From positions 193,684,146-193,748,145 of the forward strand of contig NC_133665.1 of the NCBI RefSeq assembly GCF_037893015.1: 64,000 nucleotides of DNA, written 5' to 3'. The DNA is from Macrotis lagotis. Taxonomy: Eukaryota > Chordata > Mammalia > Peramelemorphia > Peramelidae. Below the pieces are notes generated by a model. The model saw nothing but the letters and a program-made list of their open reading frames with translations. It searched no databases and was not told where the DNA came from. The first letter of the stretch is position 1. The number at the start of each line of letters is the position of its first letter. The position numbers were made by a program, and so were the translations under genes. This document shows positions 43,979-58,679 of this stretch, one piece after another.

Positions 43979-46474
43979 TTTGCAAGGCAATGGGGTTAAG
44001 TGACCTGTCCAAGGTCATACAGCTAGGTAATTAGTAAGTGTCTGACGCTGGATTTGAACCCGGGTCCTCCTGACTCCAAGGCTGTTGCTCTATCCACTGA
44101 GCTGCCTAGCTTCCCCTGATTTTTTTTTAAAGAAACAGATCTGCTTTGCTGCTAAGGATGATGGGGTCCTTTCCATCTGCTCTACAGCTGAGCCGTCCTC
44201 TACATGGTGTTTCCCCCAACAGAAGAGCAGCTTTTTGAGATAAGGAGCTTTCTTTTCAGTCTGAATGCCTAGACCATGGTAAGGTGATTCTAAGGAGAGT
44301 ATGATCAATAAATGCTGTTGATTGAATTGAATTGATGTGTTTTTTAGTCACATGACCATTCATTTTAGTTTGCCTAGAAGCTACCATTCTGGCTCCAGGA
44401 AAGCCCAGGGAGGACCCAGTACTTTTTGGTGCAGCCACTCCTTTCTGATCTCTGGCCTCCCGACTCCCTCTCTTCTTGTGGGAGTCACACCACCCTGAAC
44501 CCTCTTCTGCATTCATCAATAGTCATGGTTCAGGGATCATCTCCATGTAGATGATATCCAAATCTATTGCTTCAACCCTTGCCTCTTCCTGACACCATCT
44601 CACCTTGTTAACCATGTGCTGGAATCCCCCAGTGTCCACTGGTGTCTCGAGATCCATTGTCATCCTTATCCCCTGTAAGCCACCCAGTTTCTGTGGAGGG
44701 CACTGCCATCTTCCTGCTCATCCAAGGCTTGCCAAGCTTCTTTAGCTATTAAGCCTCAGGGTGTGGTCTTGACCCAACCCCAGCACAAGGCTGGTCTCTT
44801 TCAAAAGCCTGGCTTACCTGCTTTTGCTGTCAGCCTGGGGTATTGAGAAGGTGACATCCAGGCCTTTGGGCTTCCCTGAAATGCCCAGAACAAGAGATTT
44901 CTTCATCCCTTCTATTTGACACGGGAGGGCCAGGTCTGTCAATTCATCCTAAAAGCAAAACCAAAGTCCTACCTCCTTGTTAACCAAGCTATGCCCCCAA
45001 ACCAGCTTGAGAAATGTGGAAGAAGCCTTTAGAAAAAGAGAATTCCCCTGTTCCTTGGGCCAATACTTGTTGTAGTTCCTTGGACAGATCATGTCTAAGG
45101 GTATGGAACACAGCAAGTATAAATGACCTCATTTCTAGGTTTTGAATTTCAAGGTGTCCCCTCTCCCTTAAAGACTGCCTACTTAAGCTGCCACCATCCC
45201 TGGAGGAATAGCTCAGGATCTCTCTCTTATGCTGAGTCCTTCTGGTGCTAACTACAAGCAGGTCTAATGACAAAATGCATAACCAGACTATTCACAATAT
45301 ACATTCATGCCCCCAGCAAGGGGAGAGGGTAGGGAAACCCCTGGGACAGAGAGGCAGGATGGGGGAAGGCTACCAGCATCACCCTGGATGGTGGAGAGGG
45401 GCCAGGGTCTTCAGTTCTCAGATGTTCAAAATACTTGGGAATGTAAAAACAGAAACTACTGTGTTAAGTCCTATTTCCATTAAATTTAAGTCCGAGAACC
45501 CTTTGGTACAGAAGATTTAGACTTCTTGCCCTCTGGCAGCAAAAGATGGTTTTTGATTTTGGAAAAAAAAACCCAAAACTCTTCTCCCTAATTTCAAAAG
45601 CTGTCCTGACCTGGGGTAAGGTGATGGGGGCAGGTCTCAGGCCACCCACTCTGGTTCAGTCCAAAAAAGGAGGGCAGGGCATTTGGCAGCACTCTATGGT
45701 GGACCACTGAGGGCAAAGGGCCCATGCTTGAAGCCCCTGCTCCTTGAGACCCTGGCCAAGTCAGAGGCCCCCCACCCAGGTCAGAGCCCCCTCCCTACCT
45801 CAGACATCCCGGGCTATACTTACCATTGTGAATGAGGTAAAGTGCAGGTGGAGCTGCTTCTCCTCATTGGGGCCCAAGAGGCCATGATGAGGACTGATTT
45901 TCACTACGCAGAGGTCAGAATAAGTCCCTAAAAGCTGCCAATACAAGGGAAGTTCCTTTCTGAGCAACTGAGGCATTTCAAAATGCTCAGAACTTTGTAC
46001 CTGCAGACCCAGCTATTGCATTCTGACCAAAGAAATACACAAGGCTATGCCATGATGCCCAGTAGCTTGATGGATCTGGTTGTGCTCACCAGTGGCCTTG
46101 ACTTCACCTCTCTCTAAGAAAACTTCACAAGGCAGGGTACTCTATTATTAACTCTCAGATACAAACACCCCAGTAGAAGTGGGGATCTTGGGAAGAAGTT
46201 ATCTGGGTGAACTGCATTAGCAATGCCTCAGGGCCCCACAAGGTCAAGTCTATCAGAGAGCCCCAGGATTGGACTCAAGAAGATCTGAGTTCTAATCCAT
46301 CCTCAGATATTCACTGGCTGTGTGATCCTGGGCAAGTCACTTGATCGCTTTTCCCCTCAGTTTCCTCATCTGTAAATGGGGGGGAAGAATTATAGGACCT
46401 ACTTCCTAGAGTGGTTGTGATGATCTGATGAAATATTTGTAAAGCAATACATACATCTCTCTTTCTCTTTACAA

Positions 46475-46522
<48 letters not shown>

Positions 46523-48144
46523 GCACCATTATTAGAAGCCGAGGCAGAGGAGAAGAGGGGGGCATGGAGAGTCAACAGATGATGCAGAGGTGAAATTGAT
46601 GGCCATGGCATCATATTGGATCTGGGGCTGAGAGATGGAGGCATGCAGGATGACTCCTAGGGTGGCAGCCTTAAGGATGAGAAGGATGGTGGTGCCCTCT
46701 ACAAGATAAGGCAAGGTGTGGGGGAAGGTTTGGGGAAGGAATATGAATTCCACTTTGAACATATTGGGTTGAAGTTGTGACCTGCTGTGGGCACTTCACA
46801 GTGGTTAAGTACAAGGCTGCTAGTTCTGGACTCTGAGAACGAGACTTACAAACCAGCTCTGACACTTCCTGCCTGACATCCCCTCCTGGGCCTCAGTTTC
46901 CTCATCTGTAAAATGAGAGGCTGATCTCCCTGATGATCTCTGAGGATCTTACATTCCAGGGCCTTCATGACCTGCTCACTCAAGTAGGATCTTATTTTAT
47001 GTCAACCACATTGCAAAACCTTCAGAAGTGTGGGCTCTTCTTTTTCCCTCCACCTTGCACAGAAGAGTCACTTGGAGGATGAGTCTCTTACCTTTCCCCA
47101 TACAAACTTGGTGGGCAGCAGTGTCCCGTTAAAGAGTGTGATGGTTGCATCAATGGGGATGCCAAAGTACATGTTGCTGAGCACAAGCTGACTGGACATC
47201 AAATAGACATAAGGCCTCTGCACTTCACCATATACGGGCAGGTAGCTGTGGGGCAGTAATCTGGGTCAGGACTCCTAGGCCCTTGGTTTTGGGGCGTCTC
47301 CCACACCCAGGGCCGGTTCACCTCCTCCCCTCTCCTAAGCTCCAACTGGTCTGAGTCAAATTCCAAGGGCAGGGGCCTGAAGTGGGTTCAACACCACCCT
47401 CAATGCTGGTGGGGCATGAAGTGCTCTGGGCTTCACAATCCCTTGTGACAAGCCTCGCCCAAGTATTTGGGACCATTCTCCCAAAGGGGCCATGAGCCAC
47501 CTCAGGAGCTTCCTCCTCCAATAATAAGGAACACGTAGAGGAAGACATGCAAAGAGCAGCTGGAAGTCTGCAGCTAAAGCTTGTGGGGGGAGGGCTGCAT
47601 GTCCACTTCTAGAAGTCACAGGCATAAAGATGGTCTAAGAATCCAGGAGAGCTGATGGGAGGATGGCTACTGGAATCACCTGATGGCCACTGCTGTCTTG
47701 AGCTTCCAAGAAGCTGCCCAGTTTCTGGGGAGGGCATCACCACTTTCCTGGACACCCAGGAATTGCCCAAGCTTCTTTAGCTATTAAGCTTCAGGATGAG
47801 GTCTTCAGCCCCCTCTCCCATACAAGACTAGCTATCCTCTTAGAGGCTTGGTTCTCTTCCTTTTTTCCCTAATTAACTTGGGAAATCTACTGAATAGTGG
47901 CATTGATGGGTCAAAGGGAGGGAGAGAGAGAGAGAAGAGGAGAAAGCAAGAGAGACAGAGTGACAGAAAGAGAGAGAGAGAGAGAGTAGGAAGAGTAGAG
48001 AGGAATAGGGAAAAGGCAGGAAAAAGATAGACAAAGATGAGGGGAAAGAAGAGAAGGAGAGTGAGGGATAGCAGAAGAGGGAGAGAAGGTAAAAGAAAGG
48101 AAGACAGGAAGAGAGAGAGACAGGTAGAGGTAATGGAGAGAGAG

Positions 48145-48208
<64 letters not shown>

Positions 48209-50723
48209 CAGAGACAGAGACAGACAAAGAGAGACAGACAGAGAGATCAGGATATTGTCCTGGGTTCACTTCCACTTAGGGAGGATGGTTACATAGTGAG
48301 AAAAAGAATATGACCAAAACTATGTCCAGAAAACCCAGGGAGGAGAAAATCTCAAAGGAAGGGTGATCAGCAGTGTCAGCAATAGTAGAGAGACTAAGAA
48401 GAATGAGGAAGGGGAAATTCCATTTGTCCACTTTACAAAGAAGAGATCAATAAACTCAATCAGAGGAAGAGATCTGGAACTCACCCTACAGAATAGCAGT
48501 ACTCATGACTGGGCAAAAACTGGGAAAAATAGAAAGCAGTCTGGCAGCAATAAATTAGATTTACATCAGCAACTCCTACCATCTCTCTAGAGAAGCTCCA
48601 AATGGAATCATGACTTAGATATAATAATTACATCTTAACCAAACTAGAGGAACAATAAAGAAATGTCCATTTGGATCAGTGGATACTTTATGACCAAACA
48701 GGGAATACAGAGGATGTCGGGAAAAAAAGAGAAATTTCAATCATATAGAATTTCAAAGTTTTTGCACAAACAAAATCAATGCAACTAATATTAGAAAGGA
48801 GATAGTTAACTGGGGAAAAAATTTGAAGCAAGTTTCTATGATAAAGGATGATTCATTTTCTAAGATACATAGTCTAAATTGATAAGAATAAGCACCGTTC
48901 CCTAACTGATAAATGGTCAAAGGACATGAACAATAAGTTTTCGAAGGAAGAAATGTAAGCTATCATTAGTCATAAGAAGAGATGCTCCAAATCACTAGTA
49001 ATTAGAAAAATGTAATTTAAAATAGGTCTGATATTATACCTCAGGCCCATAAAGATTACAAAGGAGGACAAAAAAGGAAAATAACAATGTTGGAGGGGCT
49101 GCAGGGAAAGAGGTATACTAATCCACTCTTGGTAGAGCATTGAGTGACTCTTTCCTTCAGGAAAGTGATTTGGAATTATGCTTCCAAGTCATTAAATTAT
49201 GCATATGTTAATCTGGTGATACTACTACTAGGCCTATATACTTCAAGAGATCAAAGAAAAAGGAAAAGAATCCATATGTACAAAAACATTTACAAGCTAT
49301 TTTTATAGTAGTAAACGAACTGGGTGGTAAATTCATTGGGGAAAGGCTGAAGAAATTATGGTGTGTGAATGTAATGAAATATTTAATAAATTTAATAAAA
49401 TTTAACAAGCTTAATAAAATTTGAATAATTATTTAATAAATAGTTCATTATATTTGCATATAATCTGTTCAGCTGTGAAAAATACTGACAGGGATGGTTT
49501 CAATAAATCTAAGGCTTACAACAACTTATAACTGATGTAGAATGAAGCAAACAGAACTGGAAAAATGAATAATTTGTATAGTGACTATACTACTGTAAAG
49601 AAATTCAACTTTGAAGACTTAAGATTGCTGATCAAATCAGTGACCAACCATAACTCCAGAGGACCTGTGATGAAGCATGCTGGTCCCTCCAGAGACAGGC
49701 AGCCTCTATTTGAGAGAGAAAGACATTCATTTTGGAAATGGCTCATGAGGAAACTTATTTTTCTTGACTATGTATAACTGTTATATAAATTTTGTTCTTC
49801 TTTTCTTTTTTTTTTCTAATGGGGATTAGGAGTTGGAAGGGAGAGAGATAAGTTAGGAATTGGTAGATACCAAAAAAGAAAAGACAAAGAAAAGGAGGTG
49901 GGGTCATTTGAAGCAGTTTAGTGCCCAGAAAGAGTCCAGAAGAAAACTCAGGACAGCTGTGAAAGCTCCTTGGTGACCTCTAGAAGCCAGAAGAAAGCCA
50001 TAATCTAGTAGATGCTTAATCAATGTGTACTGGCTGATTGATTGAGGAGCAGTTGGGCCTTCTGGGTCAGCTGCTCTAGGACCTACCTTGGCTCTCCATT
50101 TTCCACCAGCAGCTCTAAAACAGTCTGGAGACTTTGGCAACATTTAGCTTCAAATAAAACAGTCACTTGGACCTCCCCCAAAGGAGGAATGTGGCCCTCA
50201 GGGGGCTCAATTTTGAAGGGAGAAACCTAGGGAAGGAGAGAGAAATGGATCTGCTCAGAAAGCTCTTAGTTGTGTTTTCTTATTTTTTTAAATTTATTTT
50301 TTTATTTTATTTTCCCCCAGTTACATATAAAAGTGTTTTAACATTCATTTTTTACACTTTTGAGTTTCAAATTCTCTCCCTTCTTCCCACTCCTCTCCCC
50401 CTCACTGAGAAAGCAAATTATTTGATATAGGTTAAAGATGTACAGTCATTCAAAACATTACCATTATAGTCATATTGTGAAAGTAAACATAACCCCCTTC
50501 CCCTCAAAAAAGAGAAACCTCAAGAAAAATAAAGTTAAAAAAAGTATGCTTCTATCTGTATTCAGACCCCATCAGCTCTGTCTTTGGGATAAATAATATT
50601 CTTTAGCACAAGTCCTTCAGAGTTGTCTTAGTTCACAGCTGATCATCCCAATATTGCTGTTATTTTGTTCACAGGCCATGTCACTTTCCATCTAAGTCCA
50701 GGTTTTTCTGAAAGCATTCTGTC

Positions 50724-50770
<47 letters not shown>

Positions 50771-53700
50771 GTTTTTGCAAGGCAAATGGGGTTAAGTGAC
50801 TTGCCCAAGGCCACACAGCTAGGTAATTATTAAGTGTCTGAGACCAAATTTGAACCCAGGTACTCCTGACTCCAGGGTCAGTGCTTTATCCACTACGCCA
50901 CCTAGCGGCCCCTCAACATTTGTATTCTTTAACAATTTTGCAGGGGTAGCAAACTCAAATGACAAAGGAGGCAAGCACTATATTGACATAGGGAATAGGA
51001 AATCAACATTATCTGTGTTGCACTATATTTCCAATTACATCTGAATCTGGTTCAGGTGATGTACTGGCCACTGGCCTTGGTCTGATACCTTTGCTCAAGA
51101 TGGGGCTAGGAGGAAATAAACCAGGACTGGAGGAGGAGGAAGAGGAAGGGAAGGAGAAGAAATGAGGAGGAGGAGGAGGAGGCAGCAAAGCATAGGGGCA
51201 TCAGCTGAAGGAGAAGAACCTTGAGCTGTTCTTGGGGAGGAAGCAGAGGTGTCTCAGAGGAAGGGGCCTGGATGGTGAAGGGTCTTAGGTAAGCTGGAGA
51301 GGGTCCAAAGAAGGCAATCAGATAAGGGTGGTGCCTTGAGTCCATGGCATATGAGGATCAGTTGAAAGATTTGGGAGTGTTGAACCTGGAGAAGTCCCTT
51401 CCAATTCTGGGACTTCAGGCTTCAGTGACATAAACTGACTTTGAGGTTTGGAGTTCTAGGAACTGGGAGAATGGGAGTGTGAATATGTAAATTCCATATA
51501 TATTTTAAACTTTTATTTCTTGTGAAAGTCTGCTCGGCCCTGATGACAATTATCAATCCGAATGTAGAGGTATCAACTTTCTCCTGAGAAAACAGACTTT
51601 TCTCTGGTAGCAATTCTAAATCCCTCATTTCCTCAGCAGTCCCAGGATGGTCCAGACATCCTAAAGAGGAGGAAGAATCCCTGTGTTATGGGAGATTGTT
51701 ATGTGTCCGATAAGACACATTGATCTCGAGTCAAGGGGAGGCCTCTTCCTCTTGCTAATGGAATCTGTTAGTCATGATGATAGGGTTAACTGTGAAATTA
51801 TAGGGAAGAACTTGGATTTGAGGTAGAAAGGGGCCCCAGATAGAAAACTAATGACATGGGAATATTTTGCAAACTGGTCCCAGGATAGGAAAACTGCCTC
51901 ATTTGGATAAAGCATCCTGGCTCCTTCTCTGAAACACCTGGAATCCCTTCTCTCCATCCTGGGAACTCTCCAAATGGAAATTTCCCTAACATAGGACTAT
52001 GTGGTTGCAATTCAAAATTTTAGCATAAAGATCTCTCCCCTCCTCCCCTGGTTAATCAATCAGCTTGGCTCTTGCTGGCTCCTGTCAATAAACACTAAGA
52101 AGTTCCTATGGGTGACTACATGAGTTCTTTCCCAAACTGCCTCCAAACCAGGGTTTGGAGAACCTTTCTGGGTCTCTCTTAATAGTGATATGAAGCTGAT
52201 TCAGGGAAGGAAACTATAATATAATTGTGACATATTTATGAAAGAAAATATCTAACTATCCATCTATAATATGAATTTGTAATTTCATTGACTGCCACCA
52301 GAAAATTTATAATTCCTATAAAAATGCTCTCTTAATTTCTCTCTTTGGAATCAGTTTCTAACTAACTTCCCAGCCATGGGTGTTTCATAAACTTTGGAGA
52401 TAATAAACACCATGTTTAGCCTAATTTGGTCTTTGTCCTATTTAAGACAAAACTCTGAAAGGTTTACAGGGGCCCAAAATAGAAACACAAGAATTAGAAA
52501 GAAGGCCTAACTGGAGGTGGGAGAAGGGAAAGGTTGAGTTTGAGGCACCAAGGGGGTATTGAGTCCATATTTTCTCAGCAAGTACCAAGTCAAGAACAGG
52601 GGAAATGGGATAAATTCCTAGTGTCTCCCATGGAGAGGAGAATCCCAAGGAGATCTTAGAACCAGTGACCATGTCACCAAGCTGGGAAGCATCCAGACCC
52701 ACAAAACCGAAGTTTCCTAGGGCATAGGGGCCACAGAGCACTTACTTTTTCTTTCCTTTCCTCCAGACAAGCTTGGCTCTCCTGCATCTTCCACTTTGCT
52801 AGGAGCTGACTTGTGTTATGAATGTTTATAATGCAGACTGCTTTCTTCCCCAATCGAACCAGACCAAACTGCAGGGCTGAGACATCAATGCTAAGTGTTG
52901 GTCCCTAAGGCACCAAAAGACACCCTTAGGTTGTCATTCCTGACTCTCTCTCCATGTACATCCTCAACAGTATTTGCTATCTGCTGGGCATGGTGCCCTT
53001 CTCCTTCTCTTCCTCTCAGCCTGACCCTGACCCCTGGCACAGCCAGACCCCACCCAGGGCAAAGGAGGGAAAGGGGAAGCCAGATGCTAATGCCACACGG
53101 ATCAGATGGGAGTCTCCACCCTGGAGTGCCTTGGCATCGACCACATCCGAGGACCTCTGGGCTGGTTCTTTGACCCCGACTGTGCCCCTAGGGTGCCTGG
53201 CTTCCCCCTGGTCCTGCATCTCCACTGCATTCTCTATGTTGTCTCTCTTAAGTAGCATGGAAGCTCCTTGGGAGCAAAGCTGTAAGCAGCACAGGAAGCA
53301 GTGAAGAAAATGCTTTTCTGTCCACCTGTCCTGTGTTGTCTCTGTCCTTTGGTCTCTCCATTCATAGAAGCTCCTCTAGAAGCACCAACAGGATTCCTTC
53401 CCTGGCGGGGGTCCCACAGCCTTACCTTGAAGGCAGCCTCAATGTGCAGCACCACAGGGATAGGGGAGTGATCAATTTTACACAGAAGCTCCTGGCTTGT
53501 CATCCCAGGAACACCTCCAGTGAAACTCAGTTCAAATTCACATTTTTCATTAGCTTCTAAGAAAGGAAAAAAACCTGGGGTCACTAGGGACAGAAACTCT
53601 GGAGTGTCCCAGTTCAGGTCAAAGGTAAGCCCCAGGAGACATAAAGACTAATTGGAGGCCACTGTGAGTGGGTTCTGACAGCTCCCTTTGAGGACTGCTT

Positions 53701-56700
53701 CAGGCTTTGCCATTGACTCTTATGATGTCCTTCATATTGGGGTAACCTGTGCCCACCTCAAACCTTAAGAGCCTCTAAGGTGGCTACACTTCTTGCTTGT
53801 GCTTTTGATCCCATTTCCCTCCCCTATACTTCTAGCATCTAGTTTCTCCCACTGATCATATAGGGAGGCCCCCTCATCCTTCCCAAGACCTGACTTGATC
53901 ATCCTTTTAAACTCTGTCAATGCTTCCCCCATAACTCCCTTCTCTCCATGTGCATCTCTCCCCTCTATCCCCCCCCTCCCACCTTTCTCCTGCCTCTCCT
54001 CCCCTTTCTACCACTCACTCTTTACTACTCTTCTTGTTTTTAGAGTCAAACTCATTCCACATCCTTCTCTTTCACAACAATTCAGCTTCCATCAATCCTC
54101 TGCTGAATGTTCTCACCCAGTTTAATATGGGTCTTATTTCACTGAGAAGCACCATGGAACTTGCCCTTCAGTCACCCTTATTAAGAGACCTCCCTGGACC
54201 TTGGCTTTTGAGATCTGACTGTGTCTCAATCCTCCTGCTTCTCTGAATGCTCCTGGCCCCCTGGCTCACTGTTCGGCCCTCTAGCCAACATCTTGCCTAG
54301 TCCTCTAGGTGGAGGCCTCCTCTCTCTCTGGACTGGCTCATCAGCCACCTGGGGATGCCTCTCCTTTGTTGCCCACTGGTCTGCTCACCGTCTGCCCAGT
54401 CCCAATGCTAACAATCCTCCCCATGCCCCCTGTTGTGTCAGGCTTGCTAGCTGGGTGCCCAGCCCTATGAACAACTCTGCATCTGCCTCTTTCTCCCTGG
54501 GGGGACTTGACTTAGAAGAGTCTCCTTTCCTATGTTCTGCTTGGAGGATGGGGCTCAGCCCCCCCCCCCCCTTGCTCCATATGTCTTCTCCTACTCTACC
54601 AGGAACCTCTCCAGGAAAGATGTGGTCTTCGGCTTTTTCTTTTTCCTCAACACTTAGCACAGTGACTTCATAAATGGTGAAGCTCAACAGGCCTCATTGT
54701 TGTCCCCTTCAGTTGACGTTCTCTCTCTCTCTCTCTGGTGCTTTCTTTCTTCGCCTCTGTTTCTGGCATTCTTAGCTTCCTCTAAGGCTCAGCTCAAGAG
54801 TCAGTTGCTTCAAAGGACCTCTCTCCCATAATTCTATTTATATTGTGGAGAATGAGAGACGGATTTCTATCTTCAGGACAATGGACAATCTTTGACGTCA
54901 GGGACTATCCCTCGGTCATATCCCTAGAGTCCAGTGCCTGTCTTGGATGAATCATGGGCTTGATATTGTTGACTGAATAACGTACTTTTTCTCCTCAAAT
55001 TTCCACGTCTTCCCTTCTCTATGGACCTGCTGCATCCCCCAAGAGAAGATCAGCTCTTTGAGAGCAGGGAGGCTTTCCACTGTGTTTCTCTCTCCAGTGC
55101 CCAGCATTCACTGCCTTTCTCATAAATGGGGATGTGCCTGCTGTTCTATTGCCATCATATCTTAGGCACAGCTAAGCTGCCAAAAAAACATATTACCTAT
55201 GACTCCAGTGCAGGGCTCCACTTCAATGATGTGACAGTCACTGATTTTCCCCCATCTGTATTGGATGGCAGATCTGCTATTGTTCCACATCTAAAAGAAA
55301 GTAAACCTGAAGCTTGGCTTGAGAAAGTACATTCTGGTCTAAGTCAGGGGTGAGGAAAGGATCCCATTTGGACAGGTTCCAGGCCCTGGGGAACCATTCT
55401 GGACATCCTCCATAAGGAGCTCTCTCAGGATGGCCCCCAAGATCAGCTCCATTGTGAAACCAATGCTAAAAAGGGTGTCCAGTTTGAGCTAGTGCTTCCA
55501 TGCCATCTGAAGCTGAGGCTGGAAAGGCAGCAAGAGCTGGGGGTCTGGAACCCTAGGGCCCCATCAGGCCCACAGTGGGCCTGAGACTCAAGGTGGAGCT
55601 GGTGGAGGAGGTACCATCCCATCCCCCATGAATTCCTAAAGTTCAACGGTCCCAGAGACAGCCAACCCTCAAGAACACACTGGACCCAGAGCCACAAGAC
55701 AAGAATGAAAGTCCCACCTTGAAGCCTTTCCTCACGTTGACTTTGATGTAGTTTTCTCCAGGAATGATAATGGCATATGGTTCCAGGAGAATCTGGAAGG
55801 GTTCAACAGAGCCTTTCACCTCAATTTCCAGGGCAATGACGTCATCCATATTATGAGGTGATTCACGAGTGTTCTCCATTGCCAGACTATGCAAAAATAC
55901 ATCAAGTCTGTGAACCAACTTGACTCAGAGATGCTTAGTGTTCAGACTCCATTTCTAGCCTAAAGTTTTCTAAAAGTTTCTCTATTTTGATTCTACTGCT
56001 AAATGAGTAGGCAAGATAAAGGAAGTTCCATTAGATGCTAAGATGGCCAGAGAAGTGCTTTTTGTGACAGCAAAGAACTGGCAACAAAGGCAACCTGGAA
56101 GAGGAGTACAGTGAATTTATCACTGCACCATGAAAAAACAATGGCTATGAAGACATCTGAGAAGTTTGGGAAGACTTATGGGAATTGAGCAGAGAAAATA
56201 TACTTCCTGGAGACTACAGACACAATTAAATGGAAAGACCAACAAGGAAACTCAACACTGTATAATTGGAGAACCAAACCTCAAGAGTCCTTTCTTCCCT
56301 TTGTAAATGTGGGTGGCTCAGAGGCCTGAGGAGATGCTGGGGGAGTGGGAGGATCCAGGCAGGATTACATATTGAACCAGGGGACCTGGCTGATGGAGCT
56401 GTCAACTGGTCCACTGACCAAAAAGTCATTACACCCTCTGACTCAGAGATATTGCTACTAGGTCTACAGACCAAAGTGATCAAAGAAAGAAGAAAAGGCC
56501 CTAGATATACACAAACAGCTACAGTAATTCTTTTGTGGTGTCCATCAATTGGGGAATGACTGTGCTTTAAGAAATGAGGATGGGGACAAATGGTGATTAA
56601 GTATCTGCCTGGATGAAGTATGTCATCAAAATCATTTCATTTGATCCTCACAACTACTTTAAGAAGTAGGTTCTATTAGGATTTCCCTTTTACAGTTGAG

Positions 56701-58626
56701 GATATTGGGCAGACAGAGGGAAAATGACTTGCCTAAGTACAAAGAGCTAGATCCAGCCTCTGTCCACTGTGCCACCAGCTTAATTAAGGGCAAGGTTTCA
56801 AAGGGACCTGGGAAGACTTGTATGAGCTGATGCAAAATGAAGTGAACAGAAACAGGAGAAAAGCTTATATAACAACCTCAAAATTATAAAGCCAATTTCG
56901 AAGGATTTAAGAACTCTGATGACCAACCACAAAACCAGAGGACCTTCTAAGGAAACATGTTGCTCACCTTCAGAAAGAAAGGTTAGGAAAGAATGAGGGC
57001 TGAGGCTGATGTTTTCAGGATTGAGGTTTGTTTTTGCTTGACTATATGAATGGAAAAGGAGATACAAAAATCCACTGAAGAAAAGGAAGTACAAAAAAAT
57101 TTTAACTGAGAAAAGCAACTCTTTAAAAGTTAGAATTGGATAAGTGGAAGCTAATGACTCTATGAGACATCAAAAATTAATCAAATTCCAAGGCTTGGAA
57201 AAATATAACTCATTGGGGAAAAAACTGGAAAATAGATCCAGGATTCTGTTAGAATCACTGGTCTAACTATAAAAACCATAATCATAAGGAGCAACTGGAC
57301 ATCCTTCAATGAATTATCAAGGAAAACTGCCCTGATATCCTAGAACAGAAGGTAAAACAGGCATTGAAAGAATCTACCAATCACTCAGTAAAGAGAGCCC
57401 CAAAGAAGTGATGGACTTGAAATGTAGATCAAAATATGCATGGGTTTTTCTTTATTCTGTGGGGTTTTTTTCTTTTGATGTTTCTTCTTTCACAACTCTG
57501 ATTAATATGGAAATGTGTTGAATAAGATAGAACAGGTATAATCTATATCAAATTGCCTACCATTTTAGGGAGAGGGGGAGGAAGAAAAAAATATGGAACC
57601 CCAAATCTTGAAAAACTGAAGGCTAAAAATTGTCTCAACACCTAATTTGGAAACAATAAAAACACTTAAAATATTAAAAAACAGTAATAGGGAAGGTAGA
57701 AGAGACGGAGGATTTAGGGGAGAAGATAATAAGTTCTGTTTTAGACAACTGAATAGACTTTGAACTTTTTTTCTCAGTTTACCTTAATCATAATTTCAAC
57801 ACAGCTCACTGGTGGAATTTGCCGCCTTGGGTTTTTTCCATGAAGGGCTACAACCAGGGATCCTCCTGGTTCCAAACTCTCCCAAGCCAAGTAAGCCCCT
57901 ACATTATTGGGGAAGCTAAATCTGTGTTTGTCTTCCCTATCTGTGTGTTATTAAGTGATAACAGAAGATTCAGGAAATTCTCCTAAGGTATCAATGATTC
58001 TTCAGCCAATACTGGTCCCTTGGAGAATTTTTTTCTTCAAGGGGGACTCCTAATTCTCCTAAGAAGGCTGACAGAGTTCCTAAATCTTTGAAGGAATATT
58101 TTCTCCCTCACCAAGAGAAAATATTCCTTCAAAGGGAAATAATCCTATTTAGACCAAGTTCCGGGATATATATCTATACATATATCTATACAGATATATA
58201 AATATATATATATATATAATATGCATATATCTAGATATGCTCATGTATGTGTATGTGGCTAATTTGGCATTAATTTTTAGTCCCCCTTTTTAAGACTGAG
58301 AATTTTAAAATTTCCTTTGTATGCAATTAAATTTAGTATCTTTGAGTTTCCATTGTCATATTTTCTATTTTTTAGTCAAATTAGCTTTTTTATGGGGCTA
58401 AGGTTCAAATGAAAGAACAAAGAAAGGGGAAATCTGAAGCAATATCTCCTCCCCACTCTGCTCCTTAGGACAGTGAGTTACTTGACATCACATGTCCATA
58501 AGTTAAAGAAAGGGAAGTCCATTTTGGTTATATTTCAAAGCAAATTTAGAATCTGAACTTTAAGAACTGTCTTCTTGCTCACAAAAAGAGAAAAGTTTGT
58601 TCGAATCAGGGAACAACTTGCAAATA

Positions 58627-58679
<53 letters not shown>

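Noticed and set aside
47832-48279. Ser/Leu-rich and Arg/Glu-rich frames
   Set aside because: They are translations of a GA/GACA simple repeat.
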